Assembly: GCA_038141425.1 (NCBI GenBank)
Contig: JAYQIC010000010.1
Span: 62,001 to 126,000, forward strand
Direction: 5' to 3'
From: UBA7985 sp038141425
GTDB lineage: Bacteria > Pseudomonadota > Alphaproteobacteria > UBA7985
Length of the DNA: 64,000 bases
Below are positions 1-7,924 of this stretch, in pieces (position 1 is the first letter of the stretch; every line of letters starts with the position of its first letter). Below the pieces are notes generated by a model that was given only the letters and a program-made list of their open reading frames with translations, did not search any database and was not told the DNA's origin. Made by a program: the position numbers and the translations under genes.

Positions 1-355
1 TGAAGACCGGGACAACCGTACCGGTTTTGACCCGGCTGAAGTGCGGTGTCATGGCGAAACGGGCTTGCTCAAACCTCGGGTGGGTGCTCGCGACGACCTT
101 GAGCGGCTCACCGCCAAAGGCCTGGCGAAGGATGAAGGCTTCCGAGAAGCTGACGCTCTCACGCAGGATGGTCAGCGACTTCTGATAGACTTCCTCAGCC
201 CGATCGGAGAAGCCGAGTTCGCGCAGGCTTTCGAGCAGGAATTCGGTTTCCAGCCGGGTCTGACGCTCCCGGATGGTGGCCTGCTCCAGTGATACCAGAG
301 CCTCCCGAAGCTGCTCTTCGAGGTGGGACGGTGGTGTATTGAGCCCTGCGGTCAT
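1..355 (-). CDS. N-terminus of a probable GAF-domain sensor protein (partial)
   Basis: The reading frame starts with ATG at 355 and runs off the left edge, so only about 118 residues are visible. The first 70 or so are charged and helical (many Leu, Glu and Arg), as in a coiled-coil linker. They are followed by a stretch (LRESVSFSEAFILRQAF and on) that reads like the start of a GAF-type sensory domain. It begins 9 bases after the stop of the FIST protein on the same strand, so the two are probably co-transcribed. FIST proteins often sit beside sensor histidine kinases, which makes a kinase likely, but no kinase motif lies inside the window. The family call is inference. Confidence 0.5.
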   Translation of the reverse strand, partial: MTAGLNTPPSHLEEQLREALVSLEQATIRERQTRLETEFLLESLRELGFSDRAEEVYQKSLTILRESVSFSEAFILRQAFGGEPLKVVASTHPRFEQARFAMTPHFSRVKTGTVVPVF

Positions 356-364
356 GGCCGGACT

Positions 365-1629
365 TTAGCGTGGCTTGGCTCCGAACACGACCACTGAGAT
401 CATCAGATTGCCGTGGTGATTGGTGCCGCCGACGAAACAACCCTGCTCGCCGAAGGTGAAGTTGCCGAGAAACGGCTTGTTGCCCAGCGACCGGGCAAGT
501 CCGGTAGATACTTCTGTCATCCGGTCTCGGACGGTGAGCATGCACCCGGCGCAGTAGATCACCAGTGCGCCGGCAATCTGGTCGCGACCAAGGTGGGCCA
601 TGTCGAGCGCGTTGTCGGCGACCCAGGCGGCCCGCTGCACAAGGTTATCGCTGGAACCCACCATCATGGTGACCTCATCGCCTTCCTCGATATCGGAAAA
701 CAGCGACAGCGCGCCTTCGTCGGTAACGGCGTTGGGGTGCGAGAGCAGGAAGTATTCAAAGCCGGCAACGGCATCACGGCGGCGGCCCAGCGGGTTGTGG
801 GTGGTATCGAACAGGACATTACCCCCGCATCGATGGCGTGGCCGACCACGCCGTCCGTCCAGTCGTTGTAGACGGCTGCGCCGGGTTTGCCATCGATCTC
901 GAGGATGCTGCGGCCTTCGGCGCGGGTGACAACGCCCTTGGTCTGCGTGGGTTGGTAGCCAGAATGGAAGGCGTAGCCCAGCGGCACAGAAGGGAACATG
1001 ACCGTCACCGCGACAGCTTCGCTGTGGGCACCGTCCTGGTTAAAGACGAGCCAGTTCCCCGCGACTTCATTGTCGGCGGCCGTACCCCCGCAGATGGGGA
1101 CACCAAGACCGATGACACCCTGCAAGCCCTCGATCACCTGTTCTTCCTGGCCAGGGGTGGCGGTGAGCCAGACCAGATCCGGCGCTTTGCCGGGGCGACC
1201 GGCCCGTCGCAGCGCTTCGATCAATGCTGTCGCAGCTGCACCCTGCGCGTCACCGTCGAGTACTGGCGCGATGGCCGAACCATAGTCACCATCGGGGTCT
1301 GATATCGCCAGAAAGCCGCTGCCGCTGTTGCCCTCGGTAAAGGTGCCCGCCTCCGTCATCACGCTGGAACAGGAGGTCGAACCATGGAAAGCGATGTCCG
1401 GGTCTATCCCCGCCAGCATGCGTTCGCGGGACGCATCGGACGCCACGCCCCCGACAATCAGAGAAGGCGGACCCTCGAGCCGGGCGAGGGCGGTTTCCAG
1501 AACGCTTTGGGGGTCAGAGGAGAGGGCGCCGCTGCTGGCCATAGAGAACATAAAGTGGGGTCTCACGTGAATGAATGCTTCGGGTCCGGCCCGCCAGCTC
1601 GGCTGCGGACGCAGGGACACGATTGCCAA
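365..1629 (-). CDS. FIST N/C-domain signal transduction protein, frameshifted
   Basis: The reconstructed product is about 420 residues with a FIST_N region (the segment with GGVASDASRE and HGSTSCSSVM, then a Gly-rich WLTATPGQEE stretch and CGGTAADNE) followed by FIST_C (from about residue 225; GAKPR end). FIST proteins are intracellular sensory proteins thought to bind small ligands such as amino acids and to signal to kinases or cyclases. The frame is lost at the five-C run at 822-826: one more G on the coding strand restores GNVLFDTTHNPLG and joins the two halves. A start at 1629 or at an internal Met near 1554 is possible. It stops 9 bases before the neighbouring sensor gene. Single-base loss in a homopolymer suggests a sequence error. 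Confidence 0.82.
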
Positions 1630-1894
1630 AAATTATATTCTTCCTTAAATAGTCAGTCTATAGGTGTTTTAAAGTTTACGGATATTTACTGAATGTGTGG
1701 CTTTTCCCGGTGCCGTAGCGCCATGGTGCCTGCGTGACGATAGGTCGAATGAAATCGGACCTTGGCACCTGGTCCGTTTGCGCTGTAACCAAGAAAGCGT
1801 ATGTCGTGACGCAGGTCGGGCCTGTTGGTGCGGCCGTGAGTGACAGCGCTGACAACCCGTTTTCCCGGAAACCCCATCGAACCAAAGGTCTTTC
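1630..1894. promoter_or_regulatory. Divergent intergenic region between FIST gene and LuxO-like regulator
   Basis: This 265-base gap separates two divergent signalling genes. Its left part (about 1630-1690) is clearly AT-richer than the surrounding DNA, as expected for promoters. No convincing -24/-12 sigma-54 site was seen: a TGGCAC at about 1762 lacks a TTGC at the right spacing. No conserved ORF was found in it. Confidence 0.4.
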
Positions 1895-3370
1895 ATGCTG
1901 CCCAAATTGCTGATCATCGAAGACTCACCGTCGATGCTGCATATGTACAAAAGGGTTCCTGCAGCAGGAGCCCCTTGAAGTGTTAGCGGCAGAGACCGGG
2001 GCGGAAGGCTTGCGCATCCTGCGCAAAGAGCGTCCTGCACTACTGCTCCTCGACCTTAAGCTTCCTGACATCGATGGTCAGGAAATTCTCGAGGCTATTG
2101 CGGCCGAAGGCATCGAGACCGCTGCCGTGGTGATGACCGCGCACGGGTCTGTCAATGTTGCTGTCGAGGCCATGCGCCTCGGCGCGGTTGATTTTCTGGT
2201 AAAGCCCTTCACCCTGGAACGGCTGAGCAAGACCCTCACCAACGTGCAGGAGCTGCACCAGCTCAAGACCGAGGTCGCCGCCTATCGCGAGCTCGATCGC
2301 CCGTCCTATGATGAGATGATCGGCAGCTCCCTGCCGATGCAGGCGGTTTACCGAACGATTGACTCGGCCTCACCGACCGACGCGACCGTGTTCATCGTTG
2401 GCGAAACCGGCACGGGCAAAGAACTGGTTGCACAGGCGCTGCATCGCGGCTCGGCACGGGCAGGGGGCAACTGGTGGTTCTCAACTGCGCTGCCATCCCC
2501 AAGGACCTGATTGAGTCCGAACTCTTCGGCCACGTGAAGGGCGCCTTTACCGGCGCCACCGGTGACCGAGACGGGGCTGCGCATCTGGCGGCAGAAGGCA
2601 CTCTGTTCCTCGATGAAATCGGGGAGATGGACATCAGCCTGCAGTCCAAACTGTTGCGGTTCCTGCAGTCCGGTACGTTCCAGCGGGTCGGCTCCTCGCG
2701 TACCGAAAGCTCGAACGCGCGCATTCTGTGCGCGACCAACCGCGACGCCTGGGCGGCGGTTCAAGCGGGGACCTTCCGCGAAGATCTCTACTACCGGCTG
2801 AACGTCATTCCGATTGTGTTGCCCGCCCTGCGCCAGCGCGGTGGAGACGTGATCGAGATTGCCCGCCATTTTCTCCGTCTGTACGCCCAGCACGACGGCA
2901 AGGCCTTCATCGATTTCGACGAAGGGGTTCAAACCCTCCTGTTGAACTACAACTGGCCCGGTAACATCCGACAGCTGCAGAACGTGGTCCGCAATATCGT
3001 CGTCCTCCACGACGGAGAAATCGTCACCCACGACATGCTGCCGCCGCTCGAGCAGGTCGACATGGACATGGGCGCTGGCGGGGCATCACTGTCGCCGATC
3101 ACGCCGGCCTTCGGCCCGCCGCTGGTGGGCGGCAGTATCGTGGAGATGCGACGTCGGGAGGCGGCGCCATGGTGCGTGGCGACCGGGGCAGGCCAGAGCT
3201 TCCCCGCCATGCCAGTAACGGAAGCGGACCTGCGCCCCATGTGGGTGGTCGAGCAGGCGATGATCGACCGCGCGCTGGAGATCACCGGCGGGAACGTCAA
3301 CCGCGCGGCGGCTTTGCTCGAGATTTCTCCATCCAGCGTCTACCGAAAGCGGACTCGAACGCGAACTTGA
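1895..3370 (+). CDS. LuxO-like sigma-54-dependent response regulator, two frameshifts
   Basis: The reconstructed product (about 490 residues) has three parts. A receiver domain begins LPKLLIIEDSPSMLHMYKR with the phosphoacceptor Asp in LLLLDLKLPD and the Lys in FLVKPF. An AAA+ sigma-54 activator domain follows with Walker A GETGTGKE, the GAFTGA loop that contacts sigma-54, and Walker B FLDEIGEMD. A C-terminal Fis-type helix-turn-helix ends in SPSSVYRK. Segments such as GSSLPMQAVYRTIDSA and NCAAIPKDLIESELFGHVKG resemble Vibrio LuxO more than generic NtrC. Frame breaks lie near 1953-1955 (extra base) and at the G run 2463-2467 (missing base). The ATG at 1895 is the only start before the receiver. 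The cognate kinase may be the truncated sensor at the left edge; that link is inference. Confidence 0.85.
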
Positions 3371-3699
3371 ATACGCCCTTGGCTACGCCCGCGGTTTTGG
3401 GCAGGACGCTAACGGGAGCAATCTTGAATTCGGTCGAGAGGTGAAGTTCTAGAAAGACAGCCTTGGCGGGATTCAGGCGCGGGCGAGAGTGATCAGCCGC
3501 CAATATTCGCTAGCCGAAGGACTCCACTCAGCAATACGCGAGTAGGTTAAGCGCCTATGGCTGTGAATCACGGGGATGTGGTGCGCAAAAACCACGAAGC
3601 CCTGACCAAACGCACTCTTCGCCGATAACCATGGAGTCGTTTTTCAGAAGCGTCCAAATCAGTCTCCAACAAAGAAAAGTGCGGACGAGAGGGATAATC
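3371..3699. other. Intergenic stretch upstream of gcrA
   Basis: About 330 bases without a supported gene. The first 30-40 bases may hold the displaced true end of the regulator at 1895, because its last few codons (RTRTRT) do not look conserved. The rest carries no recognised family. The region just before 3700 (AAAGAAAAG, then GAGAGGG) should contain the gcrA promoter and ribosome binding site. No RNA gene or strong hairpin was noticed. Confidence 0.4.
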
Positions 3700-4149
3700 A
3701 TGGCCTGGACAGAAGACCAGATCGATCAGCTCAGAGAGCTATGGGGCGAAGGCCTGTCGACTTCCGAGATCGGCCGAAAGCTCGGTGTCACCAAAAATGC
3801 GGTTGTGGGTAAGGCTCACCGCCTTGGCCTGCCACCACGGCCCAGCCCGATCAAGCGCGCTGTCGGCGCCAAGCGTCCGGCGCGGTCTAAGGTCATGGCT
3901 GTAAAATCACCCTCGCGCGGGCCGACGTGCATGTGGCCCATCGGCCATCCGAACGAACCTGGCTTCCGCTTCTGTGGCAAGTCAGCGCTCACCGGCAAGC
4001 CATACTGCCAGGAGCACTACGATATCGCTTACATTCCGGCTGGTCGTCGCGACCGTGACCGTTCATCGGCATCGCGGCCCAAGCTCAGCGAGCAACAATC
4101 GCCGTTAATCGATCCACTCAGAAATCGAAAAGCGGGTAGGGCGCCTTAG
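3700..4149 (+). CDS. gcrA: GcrA cell-cycle regulator
   Basis: A 149-residue protein whose N-terminus (MAWTEDQIDQLRELWGEGLS then TSEIGRKLGVTKNAVVGKAH) is the hallmark GcrA helix-turn-helix. GcrA binds sigma-70 holoenzyme and activates transcription from promoters carrying CcrM-methylated GANTC sites in Alphaproteobacteria. A basic linker follows, and then a conserved C-terminal Cys/His segment (CMWPIGHPNEPGFRFCG and YCQEHY) that resembles a small zinc site. I chose ATG 3700 because the homology begins there and GAGAGGG precedes it; an upstream in-frame ATG at 3631 would add an unrelated 23-residue leader. The stop codon lies inside the loop of the terminator that follows. It is the strongest single marker that the host is alphaproteobacterial. 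Confidence 0.96.
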   Translation: MAWTEDQIDQLRELWGEGLSTSEIGRKLGVTKNAVVGKAHRLGLPPRPSPIKRAVGAKRPARSKVMAVKSPSRGPTCMWPIGHPNEPGFRFCGKSALTGKPYCQEHYDIAYIPAGRRDRDRSSASRPKLSEQQSPLIDPLRNRKAGRAP

Positions 4150-4162
4150 GGCGCCCTTTTTT
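4138..4162 (+). terminator. Rho-independent terminator of gcrA, stop codon in loop
   Basis: A perfect 8-bp stem (4138-4145 pairing with 4150-4157) encloses the loop TTAG, followed by six Ts (4157-4162). The gcrA stop TAG (4147-4149) is within the loop, and the convergent TfoX-N stop overlaps the same bases. On the opposite strand the T tract is weak (CTTTT after a short gap), so termination is clearest for gcrA. Confidence 0.85.
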
Positions 4163-4490
4163 GTGCCTGGTCGAGCGTTTGCTGGTTCTCGAGGCACCAG
4201 TGCAGCCAGCGATCGATGGCCTCGCCGGCCACGTCCGACGCCTGCACCCAGACAAAACCCCACATGGGCGCACGATCCCCCAATCGAATGGGCCGCACAC
4301 CGGGCTGCCTCAGCGCTTCATCCATTCTGCCAGCGCCCACGCGGAACATGAAATCCGCACCGGACGTGCCGCACAGCATGCGTCCGGCAAACAGAAAGAT
4401 CAGACCGCCGAACATCCGCCGCTCTTCCAACGGTAAAGCAGGATCCAGAGCAATGCGTAAGCGGTCAGCCAGTTGCTCCTGATAAGCCAT
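4146..4490 (-). CDS. TfoX N-terminal domain protein
   Basis: A 114-residue protein matching the TfoX_N fold throughout: ADRLRIALDPALPLEERRMF, then GGLIFLFAGRMLCG and a W/F-rich C-terminus ending in WLHWCLENQQ. Stand-alone TfoX_N proteins are common in Alphaproteobacteria and have no settled function. They lack the TfoX C-terminal domain, so a competence role should not be assumed. The start at 4490 (MAYQEQ) has GGAGGAAG upstream; an in-frame Met six codons earlier is possible. It converges on gcrA and shares the terminator hairpin. Confidence 0.85.
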   Translation of the reverse strand: MAYQEQLADRLRIALDPALPLEERRMFGGLIFLFAGRMLCGTSGADFMFRVGAGRMDEALRQPGVRPIRLGDRAPMWGFVWVQASDVAGEAIDRWLHWCLENQQTLDQAQKRAP

Positions 4491-4570
4491 GCTGGTTTCT
4501 TCCTCCATCCTCTATAGTGCGCGCTCAATTGGGGCCCCAATGAGGGCCAAAGCAGCAGGTGAATTAGAAC

Positions 4571-5289
4571 ATGAAATGGTCACAACTGGTCGGCGAAATC
4601 ATAGAAATTGCCGAGGGCGCGGGCGCAGAAACGCTCAAGCACTATCGCAGCGCCACGCTGGATGTCGATCGGAAGTCTGACGCCAGCCCCGTGACCGCAG
4701 CCGACCTTGCGGCCCACCACTATATCGTCGACCGTCTCGAGCCAGTGCTCGAAGGCGTCGAAGTTATCTCCGAAGAAAGCGCAGAAGCGCGCGGGTTTGC
4801 TGCGCCGACCGAAGATCAATTCTGGCTGGTCGACCCCTTGGACGGCACCAAGGAATTCATCAACCAGCGCGATGAGTTCACCGTCAACATCGCCCTGATC
4901 GAGCGCGGCAAGCCCGTACTCGGCGTCGTTGTGGCCCCGGCGCTTGGCCTGACCTGGGCGGAAGCCCGGAGGGTGCGATCAAGCAGGAGATCGGTGGCAA
5001 GACGCGCGAAAGCATCCGTCTGCGCTCAGTGCCTTCAGATGGCTTGACCGTGACCGCCAGCCGAAGCCACGCTGATCCTGCCGCGCTCGAAGCGCTGCTC
5101 AAGGGACAGCGGGTTAACGGGGTCATTAACGCTGGTTCAAGCCTTAAATTCTGTCGAATTGCCGAGGGCGCAGCCGATCTCTATCCGCGTCAGGGCCGGA
5201 CGATGGAGTGGGATACCGCCGCAGGACAGGCCGTGGCCGAAGCAGCCGGCGCTGTGGTGCTGAAGCTGGCAGACAGATCGCCTTCTTAA
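4571..5289 (+). CDS. cysQ: 3'(2'),5'-bisphosphate nucleotidase CysQ, frameshifted
   Basis: This inositol-monophosphatase-family enzyme removes the 3'-phosphate of PAP (and PAPS), recycling the by-product of sulfate activation. Metal-binding motifs are visible in order: EVISEES (residues about 60-66), WLVDPLDGTKEF (about 86-97) and MEWDTAAGQA near the C-terminus. The frame breaks at about 4965-4975, after TWAEAR; the next frame continues with GAIKQEIGGKTRESIRLRS. The ending DRSPS is abnormal, since the family normally ends in a GKPG..NP motif. A FGKEGP segment in another frame at about 5312-5330 suggests a second frameshift and a true end near 5340-5390. It begins with ATG 4571 after AGGTG. 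Confidence 0.88.
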
Positions 5290-5483
5290 GGCTTGAAATA
5301 TTCGGCAAGGAAGGGCCGATTTTGCGGTCCCCTGCCTCCGGTCAGTTACCAATTACGCGATTGGCGTTGAAATCGGATTGATAATAATGGGTGTGATCTG
5401 TATCGGCTGGATTGGTGTGAGTTAGTCCCGGCGATGTGACTGGATTATCAGGGTAGTGACTTTGCCCGGGGGTTGTGTATTCG

Positions 5484-6646
5484 TCATTGCGTCGCCGGCT
5501 GGCGATGTTCGATGCCACCACCTGAGCTACTTGAACCGCCCAAATTGGTGGTGGGCGCTTGGGGAGGTGAGATTATCAGCGCCGACTTCGTCGATGCGAA
5601 GCTTGACGCTACCACCGGATTGGGTGGTCACGCGCGTCACCTGCACGGATTGTTTCCTTCGGCGGGTGAGCCACAACTGCAGGCATCGCCGTAGGACACC
5701 GGAAATGCATCGACTTCGGCCGAATGGCGGCGTAGCTTTCAAGCAAAATCTCAGATACCCCGGCCGGATCGTTGAGCGCGCCTTCGCGGTTTCCGCGTGG
5801 GCCACGATCCGCGCGAGGCTTCGCCGGGCTTCGGCGCGCAGTACGCCGATCGACACAGTCGGTCGAAGTGGCGCTCGAGCGCGAACAGACACAGATCACC
5901 GCTCGCGCAGGTCTCGAGTGTGACGCGGTTGAAGAACGCGGTCATGTAGTCGCCCACCACGGCTGAGTGGACACCCGGGGTATCGAAGGTCAGCTCCAGC
6001 GCATTCATCGCCTCCTTTAGCGCACCATCGGTATCGGGGACAGTGATAAACGCACCGTCTACGACCGAGAGGAAGCGGCGGTCCGGATCGCGGGCGTCCA
6101 GATCCTGTTCCTCACCATCGAACAGCGACAGCGTGATGGCGCCATCGTTGAGCACCAGGTGCAGGGCTTCTTCCATCAGCAGGGTAAATTCCGTGCCGCG
6201 AATGGTCAGCGACCCGACAGGCGTATTGATCTCGTAGGCCTGCTTCTCCATCGAACCGGTGGTGAAGCGGACGATGCCGGAGAGGAAGCGCAACGACAGG
6301 CGCTGCTCGCCCCGCTCGGGATCGTAGATGAAGGAATCCAGCGTGATCTCAGAGTTTGGCCCAACGTCGAGCACCGTCCCATCGTCCAGACGGATCGACG
6401 CGCTGGAGGCTTCACGCGCACGCACGGCTTCGTTGGCGAAAGTCCGCCCGCCCCGCTCTCCCAGGGCAAAGGCCAGATCGTCATACCGGCGCTCAACCGT
6501 GTTGGTGACAGCCGTAAAGCCCCGATTTCCGGCTCAGGCGGCAGGGCGCCGCGGAGAGAGGCGACCTGCGTCTGTGCGCGGACTTCGAGGGCAAGTACAG
6601 CGACCAGCGTAGCGATAAGGGGAAAGAACCGAACGGAGCATGACAA
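5484..6646 (-). CDS. Exported FecR-domain protein, several frameshifts
   Basis: The product starts with a clear signal peptide (MSCSVRFFPLIATLVAVLAL then EVRAQ). A frame change near 6510 leads into a FecR domain (SIRLDDGTVLDVGPNSEITL, then RFLSGIVRFTTGSMEKQ and INTPVGSLTIRGTEF). FecR domains are periplasmic beta-rich modules; here it is probably a ligand or partner sensor rather than an iron regulator. After about residue 200 the C-terminus is hard to follow. Plausible coding text passes through other frames (ILLESYAAIRPKSM, SYGDACSCGSPAEGNNPC, TTQSGGSVKLRIDEVGADN, GGSSSSGGG) to a stop at 5484, so at least two further indels are likely. The end coordinate is therefore tentative. Its domain is paralogous to the FecR domain of the gene at 7921-10416. 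Confidence 0.72.
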
Positions 6647-6882
6647 CCCATTCTGATGTTAAAACAGATGCCACTAATGTAAATTCAATATTGGCCGAAA
6701 CAATTCACGAAGGGTGACGGCGTGTTGCAGAGTGTTTCAGGGGGCAACACGGGATTTCATGGCTGCGCCCGCGCCGAGGGGCCAGCATGGCTATGGAAAG
6801 CCGATGACACAGGCAGAAATCCGAAGGCCGCACGCGTTCGAGGATGGCACAGCGTGCGGATTTCAGGCATGGATGGACGGCG

Positions 6883-7924
6883 ATGATCCAACCAGCACCA
6901 TCACAGATTGATCCCGCACCAAAGCCGCTGAGGCTGGGGCTGGTGGTCCCCTGCTTCAATGAAGCCGAACCGCTTCCGGGAAGCATGGACGCCCTGGCCG
7001 CAAGCTGGAGGCGCTGTCCAACGCCGGGGTCGATCCGGGCGGATAGTTTCGTGCTGCTGGTCGACGATGGCTCTACTGACGACACCTGGTCCCTGATCGA
7101 GCAGCGCTGCGCCGAAAATCCCCGGTTCGAGGGCCTGCGGCTGGCTGTCAACGCAGGCCAGCAGACGGCGATTTTCGCAGGCTTGCAGGCCGCTGCGGAC
7201 CGCTGTGATGCCGCGTTAAGCCTCGATGCGGACCTGCAGGACGATCTCGCGACGATCGACGCCATGCTGGCCGAGTTGGCCGAGCGGCGCAGAGATCGTG
7301 CTGGGGGTTCGCGCCGAGCGGGACAGCGACGGCTGGTTTAAGCGCCAGAGCGCGGGGCTGTTCTACCAGACTGCGCGGTTGCTCGGCGTCGGTCTGACGC
7401 CCGACCATGGTGACTTTCGCCTGATCGCGCAGCCTGCGCTGGGTCGCCTGCTGCAGTTCAGCGAGCACGACCTGTTCCTGCGCGCGACGCCGGCGCTGCT
7501 GAGCCGGCGGATTGCGGTGGTGCGCTACCGGCGCCTGCCGCGCGAGGCCGGGTCCTCGCACTATCCCCTGATGCGCATGGTGGCGCTGGGGTGGACGGGG
7601 ATCAGCTCGTTCTCGCTTTGGCCGCTGCGGCTGATCACAATCACCGGGGGGCTGACATCGGTGCTGGCGCTGGTGCTGGCGGCCTATGCCCTGCTGGCGT
7701 GGGCAAGCGGCAGTACGGTGGCCGGATGGACGTCGATCTTTGTCGCGCTGACGCTGTTCTCCGGCCTGACCCTGTTGGCGCTCGGGATCATCGGGGAATA
7801 TGTCGCCAAGATCTACCGGGAGGTGGTCCGCCGCCCGCGCTACTTCGTGCAGCAATCCACCCTTCAAAAAGAGTGCACTGCAACCCAAGTCAGGGCGGGC
7901 AACCAAGAGCAACTTGGCCGCTAG
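6883..7924 (+). CDS. GtrB/DPM1-type polyprenyl-phosphate glycosyltransferase, frameshifted
   Basis: A GT2-family enzyme of the GtrB type, which transfers a sugar from a nucleotide donor to undecaprenyl phosphate at the inner membrane face. The N-terminal domain has LGLVVPCFNEAEPLPGSM, VDDGSTDDTW and the metal-binding DADLQDDL; the C-terminal part has two strong membrane segments (about residues 245-270 and 280-305) ending in IGEYVAKIYREV, typical of the family. An extra base near 7280-7290 splits the frame (AELAE, then AEIVLGVRAERDSD). ATG 6883 gives the usual short N-terminus. It converges with the FecR-repeat gene, overlapping its stop by 4 bases. No flippase or glycosyl partner lies beside it, so the sugar cannot be assigned. 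Confidence 0.86.

Noticed and set aside
365..1629. FIST gene as a true pseudogene
   Set aside because: The break is a single missing base in a homopolymer, like dozens of others here including essential genes, so a sequence error is more likely.
1755..1790. Possible sigma-54 promoter (TGGCAC) before the LuxO-like gene
   Set aside because: There is no TTGC element at the required spacing, and no GG/GC pair ten bases apart.
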